Below are positions 1 through 12,529 of a stretch of DNA of 64,000 nt, piece by piece. The stretch is from Rhodococcus sp. P-2 (lineage in GTDB: Bacteria; Actinomycetota; Actinomycetes; Mycobacteriales; Mycobacteriaceae). How positions within the stretch are numbered: the stretch's first letter is position 1; the number at the start of each line of letters is the position of its first letter. The translations under genes and the position numbers were made by a program. Under the pieces are notes generated by a model, which saw only the letters and a program-made list of their open reading frames with translations, was not told the origin of the DNA and ran no database searches. The stretch is taken from the NCBI RefSeq assembly GCF_016598535.1, contig NZ_CP066779.1:5764053-5828052 (forward strand), written 5' to 3'.

Positions 1-1
1 G

Positions 2-574
2 TATCGCGAAGGCGTCAGGCGAATGGTGCTCCTGTCCGGTCGGGGTGAACCGGCAGCGCAGAAGGCCGAGCGGGTGCTGGCCGACAGTGGCCTGGAATGG
101 GCTGTGGTGCGGGCCAGTTGGTTTGCCCAGAATTTCAGTGAAGGGTATCTGCTCGACCCGATTCGAGAAGGCCACCTGGCACTTCCGACAGGTGGGGTGG
201 GGGAGCCGTTCATCGACGTCGACGATCTCGCTGACGTGGCGGTGGCCGCGTTGACTCGAACCGAACTCCTCGGCCGAGTCCTCGAGGTGACAGGTCCGGA
301 GTTACTCACTTTCGCGGAGGCCGTTGAGGCGATTTCGACGGCGTCGGGTCGCGCGGTGGAGTTCGAAAGAATTGGACTGCAACAATTTTCCGACAGCATG
401 ACGGAAGTCGGCATCCCGAGCGACGTCGTGGAGTTGCTCACGTACCTGTTCGCCGAGGTTCTCGACGGACGGAATCAAAGCGTGACCGGAGTGGTCGAAG
501 AGGTCCTGGACAGGCCCGCTCGAGATTTCACCACTTTTGCCGCCGAGGTCGCTCGAACGGGGGTTTGGTCATGA
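2..574 (+). CDS. NmrA-family NAD(P)-binding protein (5' truncated)
   Basis: The reading frame is open from base 2, so the true start and the N-terminal dinucleotide-binding glycine motif lie before the window. About 190 residues remain. The visible part (VRRMVLLSGRGEP, ASWFAQNF, FIDVDDLADVAVAAL, LEVTGPELLTFAEAVEAIS) is typical of atypical SDRs of the NmrA / ergot alkaloid AFUA_2G17970 type, which bind NAD(P) and act as redox sensors or reductases. The gene ends in an ATGA overlap with the DUF1772 gene, so the two are translationally coupled. This pairing is common in actinobacteria. The substrate is unknown. Confidence 0.8.
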   Translation, partial: YREGVRRMVLLSGRGEPAAQKAERVLADSGLEWAVVRASWFAQNFSEGYLLDPIREGHLALPTGGVGEPFIDVDDLADVAVAALTRTELLGRVLEVTGPELLTFAEAVEAISTASGRAVEFERIGLQQFSDSMTEVGIPSDVVELLTYLFAEVLDGRNQSVTGVVEEVLDRPARDFTTFAAEVARTGVWS

Positions 575-1074
575 AGAAGTCCGAGGTCTTTCTGGAGTTG
601 CTGGTCGGCGTGACTGCGCTCGGCGCGCTCGTCGACGGTGGTGCGTTGTTTGCTTTCTCTTCCTTTGTGATGCCCGCCCTGCGATCGGTGGACACTCATA
701 CCGCGATCACGTCGATGCAGGCGATCAACGTCGAAGCACCACGCAGTGCCTTGATGCTGCCGCTCATCGGATCCGCGCTGACTGCACTGTCCGCTGGAAT
801 CTGGGCATCGATCTCCAGGCCGAACGGTTGGATGCTCGCGGTCGTCGGTTGCGTCGGCGTCCTCGTTTCCTTCGTGGTGACCGCGATTTACCACGTCCCG
901 CGTAACGACGCTTTTGCCTCGGTGAGCGCTACCGACGCAGCCGCATGGGCGTCGTACGAGGCGGGGTGGACGATGTGGAATCACGTCAGGGTTGCGCTGT
1001 ACCTCCTGTCGGGAATCGTGCTCGCGGTGGCCGCGGTGCTACCAGCAACAAACGCGGTGGACACGGCCCAGTAG
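571..1074 (+). CDS. DUF1772 (anthrone oxygenase-like) membrane protein
   Basis: This is a 167-residue protein with about four hydrophobic helices: around residues 8-30 ([20 protein letters not shown]), 60-80, 88-108 and 140-160. The central sequence HVPRNDAF followed by W-x-x-W/NHVR is characteristic of DUF1772, a family that includes fungal anthrone oxygenases. The ATG at 571 overlaps the stop of the upstream NmrA-type gene (ATGA) and is preferred over an in-frame TTG at 565. Co-translation with an NAD(P)-binding protein suggests a small redox unit. No substrate can be inferred. Confidence 0.8.
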   Translation: MKKSEVFLELLVGVTALGALVDGGALFAFSSFVMPALRSVDTHTAITSMQAINVEAPRSALMLPLIGSALTALSAGIWASISRPNGWMLAVVGCVGVLVSFVVTAIYHVPRNDAFASVSATDAAAWASYEAGWTMWNHVRVALYLLSGIVLAVAAVLPATNAVDTAQ

Positions 1075-1085
1075 TCTTGTACCCC

Positions 1086-2597
1086 GTGAGTGATGTAGAA
1101 GCCCAGCCAGTCGACGACACCCCCGAGCAGCTCCGTATCCGGCGCGAAAAGCGTGAACGGATCCTCGCGCAGGGGCAGGAGGCGTACCCGGTTTCGGTCG
1201 ATCGCACCCACACGCTTGCGCAGATCCGCGCGGAGTATCCGGAACTCGAGCCGGACACGGCGACTGGTGTGCTGGTCGGCATCGTCGGCCGCGTCATCTT
1301 CATGCGCAACACCGGCAAGCTGTGCTTCGCGACTCTGCAAGAGGGCGACGGCACCCAGCTGCAGGCCATGATCAGCCTCGCCGGTGTCGGCGAAGAGGCA
1401 CTGGCTGCCTGGAAGTCCGACGTCGACCTCGGTGACTTCGTCTTCATCCACGGCGAGGTCATCAGCTCCCGTCGCGGCGAGCTCAGCGTGATGGCCGACG
1501 CCTGGCAGATCGCATCCAAGTCGCTGCGCCCCCTGCCGGTTGCGCACAAGGAAATGAGCGAAGAGTCCCGGGTGCGTCAGCGCTACGCGGATCTGATCGT
1601 TCGCCCCGAGGCTCGTGACAACGCCCGCAAGCGCGTCGCTGTCGTCCGCGCGCTGCGCAATGCGCTCGAGAGCCGCGGCTTCCTCGAGGTCGAGACGCCG
1701 ATGCTGCAGACGCTGCACGGCGGCGCGGCAGCTCGCCCGTTCGTCACGCACTCGAACGCCCTCGACATCGACCTGTACCTGCGTATCGCGCCGGAACTGT
1801 TTCTCAAGCGTTGCGTTGTCGGCGGCATCGAGAAGGTCTTCGAGATCAACCGCAACTTCCGCAACGAGGGCGTCGACTCCACCCACTCTCCCGAGTTCGC
1901 GATGCTCGAGACGTACGAGGCCTACGGCACGTACGACGATTCCGCGAAGATGATTCGTGAACTCGTCCAGGAAGTTGCGCAGGAAGCGTTCGGAACGCAG
2001 GTCCTCACCCTCGCCGACGGTACCGAGTACGACGTCAGCGGCGAGTGGCAGGTTCTCGAGATGTACCCGTCGTTGTCGGCGGCCATCGGCACCGAGGTCA
2101 CCCCGGATACGACGGTCGACGAGCTTCTTGCTTTGGCGGAGAAGGTCGGCCTCGAGATTCCCAAGGACAAGGGTTACGGCCACGGCAAGCTCGTCGAGGA
2201 ACTGTGGGAGCACCAGTGCGGCGATCAGCTGTACGTGCCGACGTTCGTCCGCGACTTCCCGGTCGAGACGTCGCCCCTGACCCGAGATCACCGCAGCAAG
2301 AAGGGTGTCACCGAGAAGTGGGACCTGTACATCCGCGGATTCGAGTTGGCGACCGGCTACTCCGAACTTGTCGACCCGGTGATCCAGCGTGAGCGTTTTG
2401 TCGACCAGGCGCGCCTCGCGTCGGCCGGCGACGACGAAGCGATGGTGCTGGACGAGGAGTTCCTCGCCGCGATGGAACAGGGCATGCCGCCGACCACCGG
2501 CACCGGCATGGGAATCGATCGACTGCTGATGGCTTTGACGGGTCTCGGTATTCGCGAGACGATCCTCTTCCCGATCGTCCGTCCGTCCGTTCGCTAG
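1086..2597 (+). CDS. lysS: Lysyl-tRNA synthetase, class II
   Basis: A 503-residue class II lysyl-tRNA synthetase, which charges tRNA-Lys in the cytoplasm. An N-terminal OB-fold anticodon-binding domain (about residues 55-165) precedes the catalytic core. Motif 2 is visible as [19 protein letters not shown], and motif 3 as [15 protein letters not shown] near the C-terminus. The length fits bacterial LysS. I chose the GTG at 1086 because the sequence from there ([21 protein letters not shown]) matches the usual N-terminus. The frame is open further upstream, but that part overlaps the preceding gene. No clear Shine-Dalgarno is visible. The order lysS-lsr2-clpC1 is the mycobacterial arrangement. 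Confidence 0.95.
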   Translation: MSDVEAQPVDDTPEQLRIRREKRERILAQGQEAYPVSVDRTHTLAQIRAEYPELEPDTATGVLVGIVGRVIFMRNTGKLCFATLQEGDGTQLQAMISLAGVGEEALAAWKSDVDLGDFVFIHGEVISSRRGELSVMADAWQIASKSLRPLPVAHKEMSEESRVRQRYADLIVRPEARDNARKRVAVVRALRNALESRGFLEVETPMLQTLHGGAAARPFVTHSNALDIDLYLRIAPELFLKRCVVGGIEKVFEINRNFRNEGVDSTHSPEFAMLETYEAYGTYDDSAKMIRELVQEVAQEAFGTQVLTLADGTEYDVSGEWQVLEMYPSLSAAIGTEVTPDTTVDELLALAEKVGLEIPKDKGYGHGKLVEELWEHQCGDQLYVPTFVRDFPVETSPLTRDHRSKKGVTEKWDLYIRGFELATGYSELVDPVIQRERFVDQARLASAGDDEAMVLDEEFLAAMEQGMPPTTGTGMGIDRLLMALTGLGIRETILFPIVRPSVR

Positions 2598-2997
2598 ATT
2601 CACTTCGATCAGGGTTCGGCCGCACACGTTGCGGCCGAACCTTTTTCAGTTGGGGCGCTCCCGAGGGATTCGATTTGTTCCCGACGATATTCGCCCGCCG
2701 CCGCTCTGAGCGGTGACGGAGTTCTGCCGTAGCTTCGGGCCCTGCGCGTTCAGCGCATCGTAGTTCCCGATTCGAAAGTGGGACTCGGAAGAGGTGTTTT
2801 CTCGCGCCGTCTTCTGTCATGATCCCCCGCTGCATGCATTCCCCAATGCGTCGCAAGGAGCGTATCGGCACTGTCCTTGTCGCAAGACAAGTCGACTGGC
2901 ATACCCGGCGGCGATCAGTCCCAATCATCCGGACGAGCCAAGACAGGACGTTTGTCCAGGTGCTATTGTCGCTGCTTATCGAAGGATCTGGGGAGGA
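2598..2997. other. 400-nt intergenic region between lysS and lsr2
   Basis: No convincing gene is seen. The first 50 nt hold the lysS terminator. At 2876-2891 there is a small hairpin (CTTGTC, loop GCAA, GACAAG) that could be part of the lsr2 5' leader. A TATTGT hexamer at 2964-2969 is a weak -10 candidate for lsr2. A 63-codon frame at 2819-3010 has no ribosome site or recognisable features and was rejected. Confidence 0.5.
2613..2646 (+). terminator. Intrinsic terminator of lysS
   Basis: A perfect 12-bp stem (GGTTCGGCCGCA / TGCGGCCGAACC) with a 5-nt loop is followed directly by TTTTT at 2642-2646. It starts 15 nt after the lysS stop codon. This is a textbook rho-independent terminator and separates lysS from lsr2. 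Confidence 0.93.
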
Positions 2998-3342
2998 ATG
3001 GTCGTGGTGAAAAAGGTTGTCGTCACGATGGTTGACGATCTGGACAAGAAATCGCCCGCTGACGAAACTGTCGAGTTTTCCGTCGACGGAGTTGCGTACG
3101 AAATCGATCTCACCGCCGCCCACGCCGCGGAACTGCGCGATGCACTGAAAAAGTGGATTCCCCATGCGAGAAAGTCGAATTCCGCAAAATCGGCCAACGG
3201 ATCGGTGGCCAAGTCTCGCCCAGTTGCCGACCGCGATCAGAGTGCCGCCATCCGCGAATGGGCCAAGGGTGCCGGCTTCGAGATTTCGGCCCGCGGTCGT
3301 ATTTCGACCGAGGTGCGCCGAGCCTACGAAAAGGCCGTCTGA
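2998..3342 (+). CDS. lsr2: Lsr2-family nucleoid-associated protein (H-NS-like)
   Basis: A 114-residue Lsr2 protein, a small basic nucleoid protein that bridges DNA and silences AT-rich or horizontally acquired genes. The N-terminal dimerisation half (VTMVDDLD...ADETVEFSVDGVAYEIDLTAAHAAELRDAL) and the C-terminal DNA-binding half (DQSAAIREWAKGAGFEISARGRIS) both match the family. The RGR minor-groove loop near residue 97 is intact. The ATG at 2998 is preceded by GGGGAGG. GTG codons at 3004 and 3007 are possible alternative starts. The position between lysS and clpC1 is the same as in Mycobacterium. The linker is short and Ser/Lys-rich, unlike the Gly/Arg-rich linker of mycobacterial Lsr2. Confidence 0.93.
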   Translation: MVVVKKVVVTMVDDLDKKSPADETVEFSVDGVAYEIDLTAAHAAELRDALKKWIPHARKSNSAKSANGSVAKSRPVADRDQSAAIREWAKGAGFEISARGRISTEVRRAYEKAV

Positions 3343-3384
3343 AATGGATCGCGAATGGATTCGGGCGCATTTTGCCGAAACGGA

Positions 3385-3412
3385 TTGATAACGCGTTCTA
3401 GTTTGTTAGCGT
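3385..3412 (+). promoter_or_regulatory. Candidate promoter of the lipase pair
   Basis: TTGATA (3385-3390) and TAGCGT (3407-3412) are separated by 16 nt, and the lipase start at 3448 lies about 30 nt downstream. The spacing fits a SigA-type promoter. The -10 box is only a partial match. Confidence 0.4.
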
Positions 3413-3447
3413 CTGCACGGTTCGCATCTCTCGTAGAGGAGTCGGTC

Positions 3448-4389
3448 GTGCGCAGAATCAGGTTGTTCGGGGGAGCGGTCCTTGCCGCGGTGATGCTCAT
3501 CGGGTTCAGTTCCGTGGCGTCGGCTCAGGCTCCGTTGCCCGTGCCCAATGCATTCCTCGCAGGAGTTCCTCAGGAGTTGGGAAATCCTGGCGGTTCAGCT
3601 CCCGGATCCAATGACTTTTCGTGTAAACCGACTGCCGAACATCCCAATCCGGTTGTGCTCGTTCACGGAACGGGTGGAAACAGGCAGACCAACTGGGCCA
3701 CCTATGCGCCGTTGCTCGCCAACGAGGGCTACTGCGTCTTCGCGCTGACGTACGGCAACTTCCCCGAGCAGCCATGGCCGTTGTCGGCCATCGGTGGAAT
3801 GCAGGAAATTCCCTCCAGCGCAGCACAATTGTCGAAATTCGTCGATCAAGTACTGGGCGCCACGGGCGCAACGTCGGTAGATCTGATCGGACATTCGCAG
3901 GGCACCATAATCAACGGGTACTACGCGAAGTTCCTCGGCGGTGCCGGCAAAGTGGACAACATCGTCTCGGTGGCGTCGCTGTGGAAGGGAACGCTCGGAA
4001 ACGAGCAGGTAAGTATCGGCCGCAGCCTTCGCGAACTCGGAGTATCCGAGGCAGCGCAGGCCGGATTCCCGATCTGCAAGGCGTGTCTGAACATGGGGGC
4101 CGGTTCGGAGTTCATCGAAAATCTCCGTGCGGGAGGCGTTTACGCGCCGGGCGTTCACTACACGAACATCACGACGCGCTACGACGAACTGGTGCTGCCG
4201 TACACAAACGGACTGGAGCCCGGGCCCAACGCCACCAACATCGTCGTCCAGGACGGTTGTGAGCAAGACATCTCCGATCACCTCGCCATCGCGGCATCGC
4301 TGCGCGCTGCGACTTTTGCTCTCAATGCACTCGACCCCGCGCACCAGCGGCCGGTACCGTGCAACTCGGTATTGCCCGTCGTGGGTTGA
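3448..4389 (+). CDS. Secreted triacylglycerol lipase/esterase (Lipase_2 type), copy 1
   Basis: A 313-residue exported alpha/beta hydrolase, predicted to hydrolyse acylglycerols or esters outside the membrane. A signal peptide is clear: RRIR, a hydrophobic core, then ASAQA near residue 28. The oxyanion segment is VVLVHGTGGN. The nucleophile is Ser150 in GHSQG. The acid is likely the Asp of TTRYDELVLPY and the base the His of ISDHLAIA. A Cys pair (ICKAC) sits before GSEFIENL, as is usual in this family. The GTG at 3448 is preceded by GAGGAG. A closely related lipase follows 20 nt later, and the pair lies between lsr2 and clpC1, which are adjacent in Mycobacterium tuberculosis. Confidence 0.9.
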   Translation: MRRIRLFGGAVLAAVMLIGFSSVASAQAPLPVPNAFLAGVPQELGNPGGSAPGSNDFSCKPTAEHPNPVVLVHGTGGNRQTNWATYAPLLANEGYCVFALTYGNFPEQPWPLSAIGGMQEIPSSAAQLSKFVDQVLGATGATSVDLIGHSQGTIINGYYAKFLGGAGKVDNIVSVASLWKGTLGNEQVSIGRSLRELGVSEAAQAGFPICKACLNMGAGSEFIENLRAGGVYAPGVHYTNITTRYDELVLPYTNGLEPGPNATNIVVQDGCEQDISDHLAIAASLRAATFALNALDPAHQRPVPCNSVLPVVG

Positions 4390-4409
4390 GCAACATGTGG
4401 AGGCCTTCG

Positions 4410-5285
4410 GTGGGGATTCGAACATGCGTGGGCGCTCTCGCTCTGGCCGGAGCCGTAGCTGCGACCGCCACACCGCTTGCGTCGGCGAACGAACCTCTTC
4501 CCGTTCCGTTCGGTTTCTTCAGTGGAATCGCCCTCGAAGCGACCAACCCGGGTGGATCGGTCCCCGGCACCAACGACTTCTCGTGCAGGCCTTCCGCTGC
4601 TCATCCTGATCCCGTCGTTCTGGTGCACGGGACGGCGGCCAACCGTCAGACAAATTGGGGCGTACTCGCACCCGTGCTGGCCAACGAGGGGTACTGCGTT
4701 TTCGCGCTCACCTTCGGGAATCGAACGGACCAGCCGTGGCCGATTTCCGCAGCCGGCGGCCTCGCACCACTCGGAGACAGCGCAGGGCAGCTGTCGGAGT
4801 TCGTCGACCAAGTCCTTACCGCGACCGGTAGCTCGAAGGTGGACCTGATCGGACACTCCCAAGGGACGACGGTCAGTGCGTACTACGCCAAGTTCCTCGG
4901 CGGCGACGCGAAGGTTTCCAAGATCGTCTCCATCGCTCCGTTGTGGGACGGCTCGGAGGTCGGCCCACCGGAAGGCGTCGGCGGACCGGATTTCGACAAC
5001 GCCACCTTCGTGACCGAACTGCGCGACGCGGGCGTCTACTCCGATGACGTCGAGTACACCAACATCGTGACCCGTTTCGATCAAGTAGTCGTTCCGTACA
5101 GCAGCGGAATACTGGCCGCGTCGAATGCGTCGAACATAGTTGTTCAGGACGGCTGCGAACAGGACCTGTCGGATCACATCGCGTTGGTGGCGTCGGCGCG
5201 AACGGCGACTCTGACGCTCAACGCGCTGGATCCGTCGAATCCGCGTGAGGTGCCGTGCACTCGGGTACTCCCGATATTCGGCTGA
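4410..5285 (+). CDS. Secreted triacylglycerol lipase/esterase (Lipase_2 type), copy 2
   Basis: A 291-residue exported hydrolase, paralogous to the preceding gene along its whole length. The signal peptide runs to about residue 26 (ATPLASANE). The nucleophile is Ser150 in GHSQG, with Asp in VTRFDQVVVPY and His in LSDHIALVA. Compared with copy 1 it lacks about 20 residues, including the ICKAC cysteine pair, so the lid or disulfide region differs. The start is uncertain. GTG 4410 has GGAGG six nt upstream and gives a short n-region like copy 1, whereas ATG 4395 is in frame with a weak ribosome site. Tandem duplication is the simplest origin, and the two probably share a transcript. Confidence 0.88.
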   Translation: MGIRTCVGALALAGAVAATATPLASANEPLPVPFGFFSGIALEATNPGGSVPGTNDFSCRPSAAHPDPVVLVHGTAANRQTNWGVLAPVLANEGYCVFALTFGNRTDQPWPISAAGGLAPLGDSAGQLSEFVDQVLTATGSSKVDLIGHSQGTTVSAYYAKFLGGDAKVSKIVSIAPLWDGSEVGPPEGVGGPDFDNATFVTELRDAGVYSDDVEYTNIVTRFDQVVVPYSSGILAASNASNIVVQDGCEQDLSDHIALVASARTATLTLNALDPSNPREVPCTRVLPIFG

Positions 5286-5304
5286 TCAGGCGTCGAAAAT
5301 CGCT

Positions 5305-5321
5305 GTTCGCTTCAGGCGTAC
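5305..5321. promoter_or_regulatory. ClgR-like operator upstream of clpC1
   Basis: The sequence GTTCGCTTCAGGCGTAC has the CGC-N5-GCG core of actinobacterial ClgR sites. It differs from the corynebacterial consensus (CGCYNANRGCG) only at the central A. ClgR activates clp genes in corynebacteria and mycobacteria, so the place is meaningful. The site lies about 260 nt before the clpC1 start, so a long leader or an upstream promoter is implied. The rest of the 297-nt gap (5286-5582) shows no gene. Confidence 0.5.
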
Positions 5322-5582
5322 AGGAACCGGGAAACGATTCCCTCAGCTGCGACGTTGTGAACGGTAAGCAGTCCGGCTTCCGCCGCCAATCGGGTGGAGG
5401 AGCAGCAGGTGGACTTCGCGCCCTCTAGAGTAATAAGTGGGGTCGTGCAACCTTTGTCGATTCGTGGACGTCAGTCCGCTGACCGGCGAGGCGATCAGTC
5501 TGTAGTGCCGGAGCGAAACGCGGCGACCAGGGACGAGACATCCGGTCTCGAACCTGCCCGCCGGAGAGTGTGAGGGAGAGCG

Positions 5583-8126
<2,544 letters not shown>

Positions 8127-8142
8127 TACAGCAGAGCAAGTA

Positions 8143-8181
8143 ACGAAACGGGCGGCACCTCACCGGTGCCGCCCGTTTCGT
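8143..8181 (+). terminator. Hairpin terminator after clpC1
   Basis: A perfect 17-bp inverted repeat (ACGAAACGGGCGGCACC and its complement) with a 5-nt loop starts 16 nt after the clpC1 stop. There is no long T-run, only TTTC inside the arm and TGTAT after it. It shares its 12-bp core with the hairpin at 8698-8731. Confidence 0.8.
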
Positions 8182-8204
8182 GTATCACGGGAGAGGGCGT
8201 ACAC

Positions 8205-8684
8205 ATGAACGACATCGAACTGGGTCACCTGCGTCGTTGCGTCGAATTGGCAACGGAAGCATTGGATGCCGGCGACGAACCTTTCGGTTCCGTCCTGGCA
8301 GCGGCCGACGGAACCTTTCTGGCGGAGGATCGAAACAGAATCGCGGGCGGCGACAACACTCGTCACCCCGAATTCGAGCTGGCGCGGTGGGCGGCTCAGT
8401 ACCTGACGCCGGAAGAGCGTTCGACGGCAACGGTATTCACCTCGGGTGAGCACTGCGCGATGTGTTCGGCAGCGCACGCGTGGGTGGGACTGGGACGGAT
8501 CGTCTACATCTGCTCTTCGGCCCAACTCGGCGACTGGCTCGCGGAGTGGGGTGTGGCTCCGGCGCCGGTGAAGTCTCTGTCCGTCAACGAGGTTGCGCCG
8601 AACATCCCGGTCGAAGGTCCGGTTCCGGAGTTGGTTCCACAGGTACGAGAACTGCATCGGAAGTTGCATTCGCAGAGCACGTGA
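8205..8684 (+). CDS. Nucleoside/cytosine deaminase-family zinc hydrolase
   Basis: A 159-residue cytidine deaminase-like fold protein. The zinc and proton-shuttle motif appears as HPEFE (H-x-E), with two further zinc ligands in HCAMC (C-x-x-C). The usual Pro before the first Cys is His here. The family includes guanine deaminases and tRNA adenosine deaminase. The conserved N-terminus (EPFGSVLAAADGTFLAEDRNRI) fits a small-molecule nucleobase deaminase better than TadA. The ATG at 8205 has GGGAGAGGG upstream. The gene is isolated between two hairpins that share one sequence, so it is probably transcribed alone. Confidence 0.82.
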   Translation: MNDIELGHLRRCVELATEALDAGDEPFGSVLAAADGTFLAEDRNRIAGGDNTRHPEFELARWAAQYLTPEERSTATVFTSGEHCAMCSAAHAWVGLGRIVYICSSAQLGDWLAEWGVAPAPVKSLSVNEVAPNIPVEGPVPELVPQVRELHRKLHSQST

Positions 8685-8697
8685 AGGACGCACACGA

Positions 8698-8731
8698 ACG
8701 GGCGGCACATCGCTGGAGGTGCCGCCCGTTT
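8698..8731. terminator. Bidirectional hairpin between convergent genes
   Basis: Arms AACGGGCGGCAC and GTGCCGCCCGTT (12 bp, perfect) enclose a 10-nt loop. The hairpin sits between the plus-strand deaminase and the minus-strand acyl-CoA ligase, so it can serve both. Its arms are identical to the core of the hairpin at 8143-8181. Confidence 0.78.
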
Positions 8732-8740
8732 CATGTCGAG

Positions 8741-10330
8741 TCAGGAAACGGCGTCGACTGCTCGAACCTTCTCTCGCAGTTCACCCTTGACGACCTTGCC
8801 GCTTGCGTTGCGTGGGAGCGCTTCCACGACGACGATGTCCTTCGGGTGCTTGTAGCGCGCGAGACGATCGTTGAGGAAGACGCTCAGCTCTTCGATGGTC
8901 AGGTCAACGGCTGAACCCGGCGCCATTGCGACGATCGCGACCGGCACCTCACCCCACTTGGCGTCGGGGCGACCGACGACGGCCGCTTCGACGATCAATT
9001 CGTGTTCGTAGAGAACGTTTTCCACCTCGGCGCAGTAGATGTTCTCGCCGCCGGAGATGATCATGTCCTTCTTGCGGTCGACGACGTAGACGAAGCCTTC
9101 GTCGTCGACTCGAACGAGATCGCCGGAGTGGAACCATCCACCGTGGAAGGCGTCTGCGGTGGCGGTGGGGTTGTTCCAGTACTCGCTCATCATCGTGGGT
9201 CCGCGGTAGACGATTTCCCCGATTTCACCGGGTGCCACGTCGTCCATGTTCTCGTCGACCACCCTGGCGGAGATGGTCGGAATGACCCGACCGACCGATC
9301 CGAGCTTACGGATTGCGTCTTCGCCGTCGAGAACGCAAGTGATGGGCGACATTTCGGTCTGACCGAAGACCGCGACATTGAATGCGTCGGGGAAGGTTTC
9401 GGCCATTGCCCGCAGGATCGTATCGGACGACGGCGCGGCACCCCACGAGATGTTCTTCAGCGACAGTGCTCGAGGTTGTGCCTTCTGAACTGCGCACACG
9501 GCCTGCCATTGCACAGGCACGAGGAACAGACTGGTGACCTTCTCGGCTTCGAGAATGTCGAGTAGTTGGCCCGGGTCGAATGCGCCGACCGGGTGGATCA
9601 CCGTGGTCGTGCCGAGTTGCAGGCTCGGTGCGATGGAGCCGAGGGCTGCGATGTGGAACATGGGCGACGCGCAGAAACCGATGGAATCGGCGTTGAACAG
9701 GTGGAAGGCTCGGATACAGGTCAATGCTTGCGACGACAGGTTCGAGTGGGAGAGTACCGAACCTTTGGGGCGACCGGTGGTTCCCGAGGTGTACATGATC
9801 AGAGCAGGAGTGTCGTCCGGGATGTCGACGAACGCGTGCTGCTCACCCTCTTCGCTGATCAGGTCCTCGTAATTCAGGCTGTTACCCTCGGCGGCGGCGC
9901 CCACGGTGATGGAAATGTCGATCCCCTCGGATGCGGCGCGAGCCGCGCTGGCCAGCGGAGCCAAGGGGCCTTCGGCGACAATGACTTTGGAGCCGGAGTC
10001 GTTGACGAGATAAGCGACCTCGGGTGGCGTCAGACGGAAGTTCACCGGAACAGCGATTGCGCCCAGCGCGTTGGTCGCGAGCACGACCTCGAGGTATTCC
10101 GGGCGGTTGAGCATCAGGATGAGCACGCGGTCGCCGAAGCTGACACCGCGTCGAGCAAGGGCGTCTGCCAGCTTCTCGACGCGCGTGTCGAGAGTGCTCC
10201 AGGTGATGGAATTGCCCAAAAATCGCAGCGCGGTGCGATCGGGAATCATCTGCGCATGCCTGGCGATCTGATTGTTCCAGTTGGTGCGGCGTGAACGCTG
10301 CGCCTCGGAGACTGCATCGGTGGAGGCCAT
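8741..10330 (-). CDS. Acyl-CoA synthetase (FadD-like AMP-binding enzyme)
   Basis: A 529-residue ANL-superfamily ligase expected to activate a carboxylic acid to its CoA thioester through an acyl-adenylate. The A3 P-loop ([13 protein letters not shown]), the A5 region (FGQTEMSP), the A8 hinge (YVVDRKKDMIISGGENIYCAEVE) and the A10 lysine (ASGKVVKGELR) are all visible, so the enzyme looks active. The ATG has GAGAGGAA upstream. It is the last gene of an NPD, crotonase, ligase operon read from 12190 downward, 94 nt after the crotonase stop. The substrate is unknown; medium-chain, aromatic or branched acids are all possible. Confidence 0.9.
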   Translation of the reverse strand: MASTDAVSEAQRSRRTNWNNQIARHAQMIPDRTALRFLGNSITWSTLDTRVEKLADALARRGVSFGDRVLILMLNRPEYLEVVLATNALGAIAVPVNFRLTPPEVAYLVNDSGSKVIVAEGPLAPLASAARAASEGIDISITVGAAAEGNSLNYEDLISEEGEQHAFVDIPDDTPALIMYTSGTTGRPKGSVLSHSNLSSQALTCIRAFHLFNADSIGFCASPMFHIAALGSIAPSLQLGTTTVIHPVGAFDPGQLLDILEAEKVTSLFLVPVQWQAVCAVQKAQPRALSLKNISWGAAPSSDTILRAMAETFPDAFNVAVFGQTEMSPITCVLDGEDAIRKLGSVGRVIPTISARVVDENMDDVAPGEIGEIVYRGPTMMSEYWNNPTATADAFHGGWFHSGDLVRVDDEGFVYVVDRKKDMIISGGENIYCAEVENVLYEHELIVEAAVVGRPDAKWGEVPVAIVAMAPGSAVDLTIEELSVFLNDRLARYKHPKDIVVVEALPRNASGKVVKGELREKVRAVDAVS

Positions 10331-10424
10331 CGATGGGTTCCTCTCATGCGTGGGTGATTGTGTGACTCAGGCTACAGTGAGCCGTCGATGTGCACAGGGG
10401 TTTTGTTAACGAAAATTCGCAGGA

Positions 10425-12529
<2,105 letters not shown>

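Noticed and set aside
981-2627. A 548-codon minus-strand frame opposite lysS
   Set aside because: Antisense shadow of lysS. The translation is low-complexity and matches no family.
2819-3010. 63-codon frame upstream of lsr2
   Set aside because: No ribosome site or conserved feature, and it overlaps the lsr2 start region.
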